Below are positions 9,086 to 17,454 of a stretch of 64,000 nucleotides of DNA, in pieces. Below the pieces are notes generated by a model. The model did no database searches. It was given only the letters and a program-made list of their open reading frames with translations, and was not told the origin of the DNA. The translations under genes and the position numbers were made by a program. The DNA lies in NCBI GenBank assembly GCA_918797485.1, contig CAKKNE010000001.1:4216001-4280000 (forward strand). Reading direction: 5' to 3'. Position 1 is the stretch's first letter. Every line of letters starts with the position of its first letter. Origin of the DNA: Pelagomonas calceolata (lineage: Eukaryota; Sar; Pelagophyceae; Pelagomonadales; Pelagomonadaceae).

Positions 9086-9943
9086 TTACACGTTCAAGTC
9101 CTCCTTGGAATCTTCGTGTGCTAGTCGTGGAGCGCTTGTCCGCCAGGTGTTCTCGCGGCTTAACGTAGGTCTCTGCTGCGCCCGCGGCGGATTCGCCCAA
9201 AAAGAGGAAGAAGAGGCAAGATTCCGAGGTCTCCCGTTGGCGCTCGCCAGCGAACTATGCGTTTGGAACGGCTTTTGTCGTGGAGAGCTCGGGTTGCTCC
9301 TCACGACCGTCGAGAGCGAGCGCCGGAGGCGCATCGTCCTGCTGCTGCCGCTGTCGACGGCGCTCAGCGAGGACTTGAGGGCGGCGACCTGGAGGTGATG
9401 CGCGTGGGTGGAATTGTTGGTCGCCGGCGCCATGTCGGGCAGCGCCTTCTTCCACAAGGGATCGGATTCGCTTACCTCACTCATCTCAACTGCGACTTCC
9501 ACGGCTTTGATCGTGTCGCCGAAAAGCACCGTCTCCTCACTCCGGGCGACGCCTTCGGCGTCCTTGAATTTATAGCGAAACGTCCGGGGGAACATCTTAT
9601 CTTTTTCTGGCGCGATGAATGAATACGCGTCTCCGCATGGTTGACAGCGATTTTTGTAGATCTCACCGTACAATCCTAACATGGGTAGTACTAGCGCCTC
9701 GCGGTCGCACGGCCGTCCATCCTCATGTCCCAGGCGACAACATGTCAAATCACCGCCGAAGACGTCGAGCGCTTCTAGCAATACCTTGTCGTCCGTCGCG
9801 AGCGGGCGGAGCCCTTCGTTGGTATTTACGAACATAGACGCCGTGCCGTTCCTCGCCCAGCAGCTCATGATCTCGGCGCGGCACCAGGCCCGCTTGCGAT
9901 ACGTGCGCGAGTCGCAGGTGTAGTGTAGTATATCCGCATGCAT
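9086..9943 (-). CDS. Conserved protist domain protein, downstream part of a locus with a frame break
   Basis: Open frame beginning MHADILHYTC, 285 residues. The ordered part (residues 8-150) has the pattern SRTYRKRAWCRAEIMSCW, a GDLTCC stretch and PMLGLYGEIYKNR, rich in Cys, Trp and Arg. I associate it with uncharacterised protein families of microalgae but cannot name it. The last ~120 residues are Ser/Arg/Pro-rich and disordered. The conserved part starts almost at the first Met, and the frame overlaps by about 190 bp, in another register, the frame of the secreted domain upstream. The two may be exons of one gene, one gene with a frameshift, or two overlapping genes. Confidence 0.5.
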   Translation of the reverse strand: MHADILHYTCDSRTYRKRAWCRAEIMSCWARNGTASMFVNTNEGLRPLATDDKVLLEALDVFGGDLTCCRLGHEDGRPCDREALVLPMLGLYGEIYKNRCQPCGDAYSFIAPEKDKMFPRTFRYKFKDAEGVARSEETVLFGDTIKAVEVAVEMSEVSESDPLWKKALPDMAPATNNSTHAHHLQVAALKSSLSAVDSGSSRTMRLRRSLSTVVRSNPSSPRQKPFQTHSSLASANGRPRNLASSSSFWANPPRAQQRPTLSRENTWRTSAPRLAHEDSKEDLNV

Positions 9944-10505
9944 TCCCGTTCGCGTACAAGCCGTCCGTGTTAAAAAAAGGTGTCCGCGTGGTACCCGACC
10001 TTCCGCACAGACCGAGGCGCAGCTCGCGCCATTCGGCCGACGCGTCGTCGAGCGCCACCGCCTCGAAGCTCATCCACAGCTCCAGCGCCTGGCCCTTGTC
10101 CTGCGCGCATACGGGTCCGGAGCAGTCGCTCCCGTCCAGTAAACAAAACATCAGGGTGCCGAGGTGAGGGCGCGATTGCGGTTCTTTTACTTTATACTTG
10201 AGACTCACGTGCGTCGCATTTGCACACTGGTCATACGTCGTGCCGTTTAAGGTTCGTCCGAGGGTGACCGGGCCCCAGAGCGCCGTGAAGGCCACGTCGT
10301 AATCGACGCGCAGCGTCTCGTCTTCGGTCGTCGTGAGCTGTATCGTTCCGACCGACGGCTGAATCGATTCGGGTAGCCCGAGGACCTCTCCGGTATCGGT
10401 CCAGAGCCCTGTGGTCGTCGCGAAGTCCTCGATGACGACGCGCGTCTCGGCGCGGCCGCCCGTGACTCGTGCCGTGAGGAGGAGGAGGGCCCAGGCCCAC
10501 CTCAT
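9750..10505 (-). CDS. Secreted protein domain with signal peptide, upstream part of a locus with a frame break
   Basis: Starts at ATG 10503-10505 with a clear signal peptide (MRWAWALLLLTARVTGG). Then a beta-rich domain containing LWTDTGEV, LRVDYDVAF, YDQCANATHV (an N-glycosylation site), FCLLDGSDCS and EWRELRLGLCG. Paired cysteines suggest an extracellular disulfide-bonded domain, perhaps jelly-roll or lectin-like (inference). Coding character fades near plus-strand 9960-9940, where the overlapping 9086-9943 frame takes over; the listed end at 9750 is just the first stop. A T7 run (minus strand) lies near the switch. A CTAG element lies 177 bp upstream of the start. Confidence 0.5.
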   Translation of the reverse strand: MRWAWALLLLTARVTGGRAETRVVIEDFATTTGLWTDTGEVLGLPESIQPSVGTIQLTTTEDETLRVDYDVAFTALWGPVTLGRTLNGTTYDQCANATHVSLKYKVKEPQSRPHLGTLMFCLLDGSDCSGPVCAQDKGQALELWMSFEAVALDDASAEWRELRLGLCGRSGTTRTPFFNTDGLYANGNACGYTTLHLRLAHVSQAGLVPRRDHELLGEERHGVYVRKYQRRAPPARDGRQGIARSARRLRR

Positions 10506-10680
10506 CTTTAGCTGGCTGTGAGGAAGAGCTCTGAGGTAAGTTGTCCAAGGACCTCGAGAAGCGCGAGAAGCGAGACTCCTGAGGCTTCGTGGCGCAGGTC
10601 CGAAGCCCGACAAAGGTCCCAGGTTCCCTCAAACGCCGCGCCGCCTGGGACAGCGCGATGGCCCCAGATTTTTCACAATT

Positions 10681-10704
10681 GCTAGTGTCTTACAGGCCGC
10701 TAGC
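10681..10704 (+). promoter_or_regulatory. CTAG-bounded promoter element, copy 2
   Basis: 24 bp starting GCTAGTGTCTTACAG and ending CCGCTAGC, 177 bp upstream of the minus-strand start at 10505. The first 15 bases are identical to copy 1. The ends GCTAG/CTAGC are a perfect inverted repeat. Confidence 0.6.
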
Positions 10705-10765
10705 ACTCCCACTCGATCCAGTACCAACCAACCTAAGTAAGGGAGAAGCCGGCCTACTACAGCCA

Positions 10766-13700
10766 CTACTTCCGGAGCCGCGACGACCTCCTCAGCGGCG
10801 CCGCGGCGGCGGGCTTGGCGGAGCGGCGCGCGGGCTTCGGCGAAGGTGCAGGGTTCGTGTCCTCGTTCTCGTCGACGTCGCCGCGGCGCCCGCGCGTAGA
10901 TCTCCGGGCCGGCGCGGAGGCCGCGGGCGCGGGCGCCGCGGCCGTGCGGCGCGGCCGGCCCCTCCGAGCGGGAGCGGGCGCAGGCGCGGAAGCAGCCGGC
11001 GAGGCGCTGCGTCCACCAGAACGACCTCTGGACGAGCGGCGCGGCGCCGGTGCCGGCGCCGGCGATGGAGACGATTCCGCCTCGGGAGCGGGCGCTGGCG
11101 CGCGTCCGCGTGGCGAGCGCCGGCGCGGCGGCGATGCGGACGACGCCGCAGCGGGAGTGGCCGGTGTGCGGCCCCGCGAGGATCGGCGGGTCGACGGTGC
11201 CGCGGGCGCGGGCGCCGGCGAGGCGGAGCCACCCGAGCGCCCGCGCGACGAGCGGCGCGGCGAGCGGCGCGTCGGGGCGGCGGCCGCGGGAGCCGGCGCC
11301 GCCGTCGAGCGGCCGCGGGACGAGCGTCGCGGCGCCGGGGCGGGCGCCGGGGCTGGCGCCGGGGCCGCGGCGGCAGCGCGTCCGCGTGGCGAGCGCCGCG
11401 GCGCAGGGCTGCCCCGCGACCGGCTGCGCGACGAGCGCCGCGAGGGCGACCCCGTCGACGAGTTGGGCGCGGGCCGCGGCCCTCGGTAGGAGCGCGGCGA
11501 CGCCGCGGGCGACGCGGCCGGGCTGCCGCCGCTGCGGCCCCGCCGGCGGGGCGCCGGGGCCGGCGCCGGCGCCGGGGCCTCGTCCTCGTCGTCCTCGTCG
11601 AGCATGGCCTGGAGCACCTCGGCCTCCGGCGGCGCTTCTTCCGCTTCCTCAGCTTCATCCTCGGCCCGGGGCGTGAGCTGCTTCGCGCGCCGCGAGTGCG
11701 TCGCGTCCTCTCCCAGGAACTGGACCGTCCACCAGCCCTTCTTCTTGGCCACGATGCGGCACACGTTGCCCGTCGCCGCGTCGAGCGCGAGGCCGCCGAC
11801 GTGGAGCTCCAGCACCGTCTCCTGGCTGTCCTCCTGTGGCGCGGGCGCCGGCGGGCTCTCACCCTGGCTCTGCGTCTGGCTGTCGGCCGCGTTGTTCGGC
11901 CACGCGTGGAGGTCCTCCGCGGGCGCCTCGGCCGCGGGCGCGGGCGCCGGCGCCGGCGCCGCGGCGGCGACGGGCGCCGGCGCGTCGTTGCCGTCGTCGT
12001 GGTCCGAATCGTCATCATCGTCGTCGTCGTCGGCGGGCGGCGGCGGCGCGACCTGTTCATCGTCGTCGCCGAGGCTCGTGTTGTCCTCCGCGGGCGCCGC
12101 CACCACGTCCTCCTCCGAGTCCTCGATGGGGTCGTCGGAGAGCTCCGTCTCCATGGGCTCCGGGGCCGCCGCGGCCTCCTCCTCCTCCTCCTCCATGGGC
12201 TCGGGCGCCGGCGGCGCCGGCTCGGGTGCCGGCGCCGCCGGCGCCGGCGCCGCTGGTGCCGCCGCGGCCTCCTCCTCCTCCATGGGCTCCGGGGCGGGAG
12301 CGGGGGCGGCCTCCTCCATGGCGACGTCCTCCTGCTGGCGCAGCGCGTCCACCCGATCGCGGATGCGCGCCTCGAGCGCCGCGCGCGCGTCGGCACGCCC
12401 CTCGTCGACGGGCGAGGTGACGTTGACCTCCCCTGAACTCTTCTCCTCGCCGCCCGTGATGCCGTCGAAGATCGAATGTGACGACGGCGGCGCCGGCGGC
12501 AGCGAGAAGGAGAAGCGCGGCTGGGTTGGTGGAGCGGGCAGCGTGAAAGGCGCGGCGACGACGTGCGCCGGACCCTCGTGTGATGCCTCGTCGTCCTCTC
12601 CGCCACCCTGGTCTTCTCGGCGCTGTTGTGGACGCTCGCGCATGACCTGATCTTCAGCCCCATCGTTATCGGGCGCCGCGGGCCAGACGTCCACCCTCGC
12701 AGGTTCTTCGTCGGCCATCACCGTAGAAGCCCCCTGCTCTAACGCAGCGAGGTAGGGGCAGTACCGCCCTTCCAAAGGCTCCGCGGACACATGCGACGCC
12801 TTCGCCACGTCCAAAGCTTTCAATGCTCGGGGCGACGCGAAGGGCCGGAGCCGCTGCGCGTCGGCGACGCGGCGCCTTCTTAACAGCGCCGCGACCAGAC
12901 AATCGCCCGCCGCGCGGTCGCCGCCTCTAGCTTTCGGCGCCAGGGCCTCGGCCAGGGCCTTCTCATCTCTAAAAGTCACGGGCAGCTGCGCGCACGCCTT
13001 CCGGTCGCCCTGCGCCCAGAGCGCCTCGAAGACACGCATGCGCGCCGTATGCAGTGAAGCGTCGTCCGCGCGGTCGTCGGCGGCCCGCAAAACTTGTAAA
13101 GCTCTATCTGGTCGGCGCGCGTTCGAGTGCGCGACGGAACGCGCTACGGCGAAGCGGCTGTCGTCGCCGTCCGCGAGCGCCGCCAGCGCGAAGAGGGCCG
13201 CGGCCACATCCAAGTCCGCCAGGCGGCCGATGCGCCTTGCTAGTAATAAGCGCAGGCCAGGACTCGAGTCGCCGTAGCGCGAACCTAAATCCGCAGCTAA
13301 GGGAGCGGCGCGCGCGAACGCGGCCCTTGCTGCGGATAAACCTTCCTCGTCGCTCGCTTCGCTCGCGAGGCCGTCCGCCACGTCCAACCCCCAGCACACC
13401 GCCGCCACGTCCACAATACCGGGCGGCAGGAAGACCGCCGCGGCCGTCTCTTGGAGCGCCAGAGCCCCTTTTCTGACGGCTTCCACGCCGTCCGAACCAT
13501 CAAGAACGGCGCGCCGCAGGGCCACGTCGCCGCTCACGACGCACGCCGCGGCCAGGCGGTGGTCCAGCGTCGCATCATCTGACGCCGTCGGGATCGACGC
13601 GTCCTCGACTTCCTTTGAGGGAGTGCTGTCGCCGTCCTGCGCCAGCGTCGCCCACCAGGCGGCGTCGGCCACGGGGTGGGCATCATCAGAAGCGAGGCCG

Positions 13701-14203
13701 CCCCGCTGCAGGAGGAAGGCCAGGAGGGGTTCTCCCTTGTCGACAGAGGCGGCCCGCTTCCGCGCCTTGTAGCGCGCGTTGAGCCACGGCACGGCGTCGC
13801 TATCTACTTCTCGTCGGACGTCGCGCGCCGCCCGGCTCAACCCGCGCAGCGACGACAAGACGCGCCAGGCCCGCGTCGCGCGTTTGTGTGCCTTGTCGAG
13901 CGCGGAGGAAGTGGCCGCGTCGACCATGTCGTCGTCTCCCAATAATTTGGCGCGCTCCTCGAGGACGGACCAGAGCGCCGCTGAGAGGCATTCCGCGGCC
14001 TCGGCGCGCTGGGCCGCGTGCTCGGCGCGCTGCGCCGCGTCGCCGACGACGCCGCCGGCCGCCCACGCGCGCTGGACGTGGCGCGCCTGTCGTAATTCCG
14101 TCGCGCAGGCGTCGAGCTCGGCGTCGGCGCAGGCGGCGTGTTGTGTCCATTGGCTCAGCAGCTCGTTGCGCGGGAGGGCGGCGCGGTCTAGAGCTGTCGC
14201 CAT
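10766..14203 (-). CDS. Large nuclear-type protein: helical N-terminus, acidic middle, Tudor/SH3-like module, SRGR-repeat basic tail
   Basis: 1145 residues from ATG 14201-14203. Residues 1-480 are Ala/Leu/Arg-rich helices, probably a solenoid. Residues ~500-800 are acidic and proline-rich with long Asp/Glu runs. Near 815-860 a small beta-rich module (GNVCRIVAKKKGWWTVQFLG) looks Tudor/SH3-like. The last ~270 residues repeat a unit of the type APAPRRSSRGRSGG about a dozen times and include an AT-hook-like RRGRPRR. The basic tail, AT-hook and acidic segment suggest a chromatin or nucleic-acid-associated protein (inference). The repeat DNA is almost pure G/C, so the true repeat number could be affected by assembly. 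Confidence 0.65.
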   Translation of the reverse strand: MATALDRAALPRNELLSQWTQHAACADAELDACATELRQARHVQRAWAAGGVVGDAAQRAEHAAQRAEAAECLSAALWSVLEERAKLLGDDDMVDAATSSALDKAHKRATRAWRVLSSLRGLSRAARDVRREVDSDAVPWLNARYKARKRAASVDKGEPLLAFLLQRGGLASDDAHPVADAAWWATLAQDGDSTPSKEVEDASIPTASDDATLDHRLAAACVVSGDVALRRAVLDGSDGVEAVRKGALALQETAAAVFLPPGIVDVAAVCWGLDVADGLASEASDEEGLSAARAAFARAAPLAADLGSRYGDSSPGLRLLLARRIGRLADLDVAAALFALAALADGDDSRFAVARSVAHSNARRPDRALQVLRAADDRADDASLHTARMRVFEALWAQGDRKACAQLPVTFRDEKALAEALAPKARGGDRAAGDCLVAALLRRRRVADAQRLRPFASPRALKALDVAKASHVSAEPLEGRYCPYLAALEQGASTVMADEEPARVDVWPAAPDNDGAEDQVMRERPQQRREDQGGGEDDEASHEGPAHVVAAPFTLPAPPTQPRFSFSLPPAPPSSHSIFDGITGGEEKSSGEVNVTSPVDEGRADARAALEARIRDRVDALRQQEDVAMEEAAPAPAPEPMEEEEAAAAPAAPAPAAPAPEPAPPAPEPMEEEEEEAAAAPEPMETELSDDPIEDSEEDVVAAPAEDNTSLGDDDEQVAPPPPADDDDDDDDSDHDDGNDAPAPVAAAAPAPAPAPAAEAPAEDLHAWPNNAADSQTQSQGESPPAPAPQEDSQETVLELHVGGLALDAATGNVCRIVAKKKGWWTVQFLGEDATHSRRAKQLTPRAEDEAEEAEEAPPEAEVLQAMLDEDDEDEAPAPAPAPAPRRRGRSGGSPAASPAASPRSYRGPRPAPNSSTGSPSRRSSRSRSRGSPAPRRSPRGRAAAAAPAPAPAPAPAPRRSSRGRSTAAPAPAAAAPTRRSPRRSSRGRSGGSASPAPAPAAPSTRRSSRGRTPATPAAASSASPPRRRSPRGRAPAPAPEAESSPSPAPAPAPRRSSRGRSGGRSASPAASAPAPAPARRGRPRRTAAAPAPAASAPARRSTRGRRGDVDENEDTNPAPSPKPARRSAKPAAAAPLRRSSRLRK
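10850..11590. repeat. GC-rich tandem coding repeats (SSRGR/APAPAP units)
   Basis: Imperfect repeats of about 40-70 bp encode the alternating Ala-Pro and Arg-Ser-Ser-Arg-Gly-Arg blocks of the gene at 10766-14203. GGCGCCGGCGCC-like strings dominate. Units vary in length, so this is a degenerate minisatellite inside a coding exon. Confidence 0.65.
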
Positions 14204-14749
14204 CCTCCTTCTTTTTGCGGGCTTTTACGGGGCGTTTTCGCGCTGCGTGCTGGAGAGCGATGCGTGAGAGTGTTTTCCACGTATAACTACCAAGCTCTAG
14301 CGAAGCGCGGCCTCGTTTTGCGCCGGCAAAAGCGCCAAGTAAAACCCGATTTGCAAGGGCAAACCCGCACGAAAGGGGAAGCATCGAAAGACGACTGAAG
14401 GCACTATATGGCCTGGCTCCAGACAAGTTAAAATCGCTTCCAAGCTCCCCTCACCGAGAGGCTGGGCTTGCTGCAGTCTGTCACTGCTGCACGCGCGCAT
14501 CGAGCAGCGATTACCTTTTGAGCATCGCGCTGTGGTCAGCAGTAGTAATCGCTGCTGCAAGTTGAACTGCGCAAGCTGCACGTGCCGTTTGTCAACCGCC
14601 TGAGCAGTGTGAGCAGCAGTGGTGCACTGCAGCAAACAACAGTGCGACGCACGCCATCGACGCGCACCGCCCCGCGTCCTAAAACGGGCAAGCTGCATCG
14701 AGCAGCGGCCCTCGCGCTCTGGACCGGCCTCGGCCTCGGCAGCAGCAGA
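14204..14749. other. Divergent intergenic region with an inverted repeat
   Basis: About 545 bp between divergent genes. It is rich in GCAGCAGT/CTGCTGC words. A perfect 12-bp inverted repeat lies at 14503-14514 and 14545-14556 (arm AGCAGCGATTAC, 30-nt loop). No convincing ORF. A clean match to the CTAG element is absent. Confidence 0.5.
14503..14556. repeat. 12-bp perfect inverted repeat
   Basis: Arms 14503-14514 and 14545-14556, reading AGCAGCGATTAC and its reverse complement, separated by 30 nt. Could be a hairpin in a transcript or a dimeric protein site; nothing decides between them. Confidence 0.5.
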
Positions 14750-15610
14750 ATGGACGACGCGGCGTACCGCGAGGTCGCCGAGCGAGCTTTGGGCTACGCG
14801 CGCGTCGAGTTCCGGGACGAGATCGCCTCTCTGAAGCGGGAGAACGCCGCCCTGAAGCGGAAAGTTGGGAGGAAGCCCCGTGGCGGGGGTTCGGCGGCCG
14901 GCCACGGCCCGGTGGTCGAGGACGACCCGGACTCGTCCTCACTACTGTTGGCCGTGAAGCGCGCGCGCACGCTGGCCCTCTTCCTGCTGCTGCTGAGCTG
15001 CACGACGGCGATTTTGGAAGGCTACGAGGAGACGCTCGCGGCGCACGTGTCGCTGTCGTTCTTCGTGCCTTTTTTGATCGGCCACGGCGGCAACTGCGGC
15101 GGCATGAGCGTGGGCGCCGTCATCTCGGCGATCGCGCGCGGCGACGCGCGCACGCCGACTTCTAAGTATCGGCTGGCGCTGCGCGAGATCCTCGCGGGCT
15201 GCGCCGTCGCCGTCCAGCTCGCGGCCCTCGCGGCGCTCGCCATGTACTTGACGGGCTTCGACCGCGACCTGAGCACGGTGGTGGTGGCGGCGCTCGCGGC
15301 GATCACGGCGTTGGGGGCGGTCTGCGGTTCCGTCATCCCGCTCGCGCTGGACTGGCTTGGCCTCGATGCGGCGACGGTCGCGCCGCCCGCCGTTACTACA
15401 TTGATAGACGCGCTCGGCATCGTGATTTATCTCACGGTCGCGCGCGCCGTGCTCGACGTGGCGCCGGCGGCGCACGCGCACGCCGACCACGCCGCCGAGG
15501 CCGCCGTGGCGGCGGCCGCGGCGGCGGCGTCTAACGTCGTCGAGGACGTTGTCAAGGCGGCTGCTTCAGCGGCGGAGGGCGTGGTGGAAGGAGTCGCTTC
15601 TGAGCTTTGA
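14750..15610 (+). CDS. MgtE/SLC41-type magnesium transporter, single-domain
   Basis: About 286 residues from ATG 14750; the upstream in-frame ATG at 14582 would add a non-conserved stretch. Residues 1-60 are a short coiled coil and linker. Then come five membrane segments of an MgtE integral-membrane domain: LALFLLLLSCTTAILEGYEETL, SLSFFVPFLIGHGGNCGGMS (pore-loop region; bacterial MgtE has GGNxGxQ here), LREILAGCAVAVQLAALAAL, an AALAAITALGAVCGSVIPLAL helix and VAPPAVTTLIDALGIVIYLTV. The cytoplasmic N and CBS domains of bacterial MgtE are absent. One membrane domain implies dimerisation. Substrate is inferred as Mg2+ from family. The C-terminus is an Ala/Val helix. Confidence 0.8.
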   Translation: MDDAAYREVAERALGYARVEFRDEIASLKRENAALKRKVGRKPRGGGSAAGHGPVVEDDPDSSSLLLAVKRARTLALFLLLLSCTTAILEGYEETLAAHVSLSFFVPFLIGHGGNCGGMSVGAVISAIARGDARTPTSKYRLALREILAGCAVAVQLAALAALAMYLTGFDRDLSTVVVAALAAITALGAVCGSVIPLALDWLGLDAATVAPPAVTTLIDALGIVIYLTVARAVLDVAPAAHAHADHAAEAAVAAAAAAASNVVEDVVKAAASAAEGVVEGVASEL

Positions 15611-15936
15611 TTCGACGCGGCTTTCGTGAGTTCTAAGGAAGAGTAGTTATCCTATCCTACTTACCTACGCAAACGCAGGAGCTTAGTCCGGCGGGTACTC
15701 CTCGAGCCCAGCGCCGGTAAAGCCCGGCGCCGGCACTCCCTTCGCGAGTTTCTCCACCGCGGGTGGCGACGAGCTCGCACGACGGGGGGGGAGCGACAGG
15801 GTAGGGGGCTCGGAAGTCGCTGGGGGGCGTCGTTCTCGACTCCGACTAGTAGAAGTTAGTTAACTTACACAGCTTGTCCGCGCGCGTTAACGTTTAGGGG
15901 AGGATTGGGGAGGGGAAACTTGTTGAGCGATGCTTC
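15611..15936. other. Intergenic region with a possible minus-strand terminal exon
   Basis: About 325 bp after the transporter. On the minus strand 15683-15845 is open and protein-like, ending VEKLAKGVPAPGFTGAGLEEY followed by PPD and TAA. It is immediately preceded by an intron-like 23-nt string (15846-15868) with GTAAGT, TAACTAAC and TAG. No start codon or upstream exon was found. Confidence 0.3.
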
Positions 15937-16452
15937 ATGGTCGTCGCGGCGCGCAAGGGCTGGTTCGAGGGCTACGCGTGGATTATCCGCGCGAACGCGG
16001 ACGTGCGCTTCGAGGACACTTCATTTTTGACGGCGGCGATGCGCACGTCGACGGCCGTGCTCGAGCGGTGCTGCCCGCGCGACAACGAGAGATTACAAGC
16101 GCACGACGCGATCTGTACGGACTTCTTCGCGGCGCGGCCGCGTGCGATGAACCACACCACGTGGCTCGCCGGGCCGCGCCTGCACGGGCGCGTGCACAAC
16201 GAGTGGGCCGCGGCCCTCGTGTTTCGGGACGCGATCGACCGCGGGCGGGCGACGGTCTGGGACGTCGAGGAGGCGTACCGGAGCCCCGCGTGCCGCGTGG
16301 GCGGGCGGGGCGTCTTCCACGACCACGCGTACTGCGGTGAAATCGCGGCGCCGGCGGTCACTCGTCGGCGACGCCGCGACGCCGTCGCCGTCGCCGTCCG
16401 TGGGCGCGCCAAGTGGCGCGCCACGCTCGCCGCCCGCGAAACCCCCCCGTAA
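15937..16452 (+). CDS. Truncated member of a glycosyltransferase-like secreted protein family
   Basis: 171 residues beginning at the first ATG of an open frame. Seen: YAWIIRANADVRF (Trp, Arg and the Asp-x-Asp-like NADV typical of nucleotide-sugar-binding loops), ICTDFFAARPRAM, and SPACRVGGRGVFHDHAYCG. The last block matches the end of the protein at 27507-28148 (CRIGG...VVHQHNYVGQC), so the two belong to one family. There is no signal peptide or N-terminal half, and 300 bp upstream hold no obvious exon. It is either a 5'-truncated copy or the last exon of a gene whose first exons I cannot place. Function as a glycosyltransferase is a weak inference. Confidence 0.5.
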   Translation: MVVAARKGWFEGYAWIIRANADVRFEDTSFLTAAMRTSTAVLERCCPRDNERLQAHDAICTDFFAARPRAMNHTTWLAGPRLHGRVHNEWAAALVFRDAIDRGRATVWDVEEAYRSPACRVGGRGVFHDHAYCGEIAAPAVTRRRRRDAVAVAVRGRAKWRATLAARETPP

Positions 16453-16530
16453 AGCCTAGTTCTCTTTCAGACCCCCGGCGCCGTCGACGCGACATCTACA
16501 AGTATTCCGCAGTTACGCCCTCAAAAAAAA

Positions 16531-16992
16531 CTAGAGCCCCTGCTTCCAGAGCGAGAAGCGGTAGTCCATCTCGTCGGGCGTCGACTTCGTCCACCGCGCG
16601 CGGTACTCCTCGAGCTGCGGGTGGCCCGGCGCCTCGCCGAGGACGCACTTGGACTTGTACTCGGACGCGTCCTGCATGATCGTCTTCCACTTGCCGGGGG
16701 ACTCGTGCTTGTCCGGGCAGACGATGTTGTCATAATCAAAACGGTCGTTCGACGGGTCCCGCGAAATGCCGCAGCCGAACTCCTGGGCGACGACGGGCTG
16801 GCCCGAGTAGCCGACCCTCATGGCCTCGTCCAGGACCGTGACAAACCGCCGCGTCGTGAAGCGGCCCCGGCCGGCCTTCGGGTCGCACCGGTCTTCCGTC
16901 CAGTTTCCTTCCAACGCTCCTCTGGTATAGGACTTCTTGCCGCCTCGTAACGAGTTGTTGCCGGAGTCGGCGCCGTTGGATAGGTCCGGCAT
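16531..16992 (-). CDS. Orphan protein of 153 residues, divergent from a CFAP74-like gene
   Basis: ATG at 16990-16992. No signal peptide or membrane segment. Motifs include SYTRGALEGNWTEDRC, RFTTRRFVTVLDEAM, VVAQEFGCG and YRARWTK; five cysteines. The style (short, Arg/Tyr/Gly-rich, no compact domain) is like small axonemal or microtubule-inner proteins. It shares a ~460 bp divergent promoter with a probable axonemal protein, which makes a ciliary role plausible but unproven. Confidence 0.6.
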   Translation of the reverse strand: MPDLSNGADSGNNSLRGGKKSYTRGALEGNWTEDRCDPKAGRGRFTTRRFVTVLDEAMRVGYSGQPVVAQEFGCGISRDPSNDRFDYDNIVCPDKHESPGKWKTIMQDASEYKSKCVLGEAPGHPQLEEYRARWTKSTPDEMDYRFSLWKQGL

Positions 16993-17454
16993 ATTTACGG
17001 GGCGCGAAGGTGTGCTGAGGCTTTCTCTCCCTCAGGAACCGCGGGAGATGACGCGTCGCTCGCGGCGGCGGCGCGGGGGGCCGACGGGGCAGCCTCGGCG
17101 CTGTTATGCGCGTTGGGCAGCCTGTGGACGCCGAAGCGACGAGGAGACCGCCGGAGCGACGCGGTGGCGTCTCTTATAAGGCCGTGCGTCCGTCCGGACG
17201 TCCACGGAGCGCGGGAGAGGGCGCAAAGTGCAGCGCTTGGCAACGACGAACCCGCACGAGCGTCAACTTTGACCAGCGAAAACCCGTGCTGCTTTGGTTT
17301 GCGCGCAGCGCCCGCAGTTGCCGGGCCCGTGGCAGGCCTGTGCTTGGCGTCACGGCTTGGTGAGCGACGACGTGGCCGCATACGACGCCAGCAGGCCGCC
17401 CACGACGCATCGGACGCATAAAAGCTCCTCAGAGTGAATTGGGGCAGCCCCCAC
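16993..17454. other. Divergent promoter region with a TATA-like box
   Basis: About 460 bp. CGCATAAAAGC at about 17415-17425 lies some 30 bp before the ATG at 17455, a plausible TATA box with a very short leader. CTCTTATAAGG at about 17172 could serve the minus-strand gene. No ORF of its own. Confidence 0.45.

Noticed and set aside
10592-12660. Long plus-strand ORFs opposite the SRGR-repeat gene
   Set aside because: They arise because GC-rich, Arg/Ala/Pro-coding DNA is open in several frames. Their translations are Arg/Gly runs without domains, while the minus frame has the helical N-terminus and a module.
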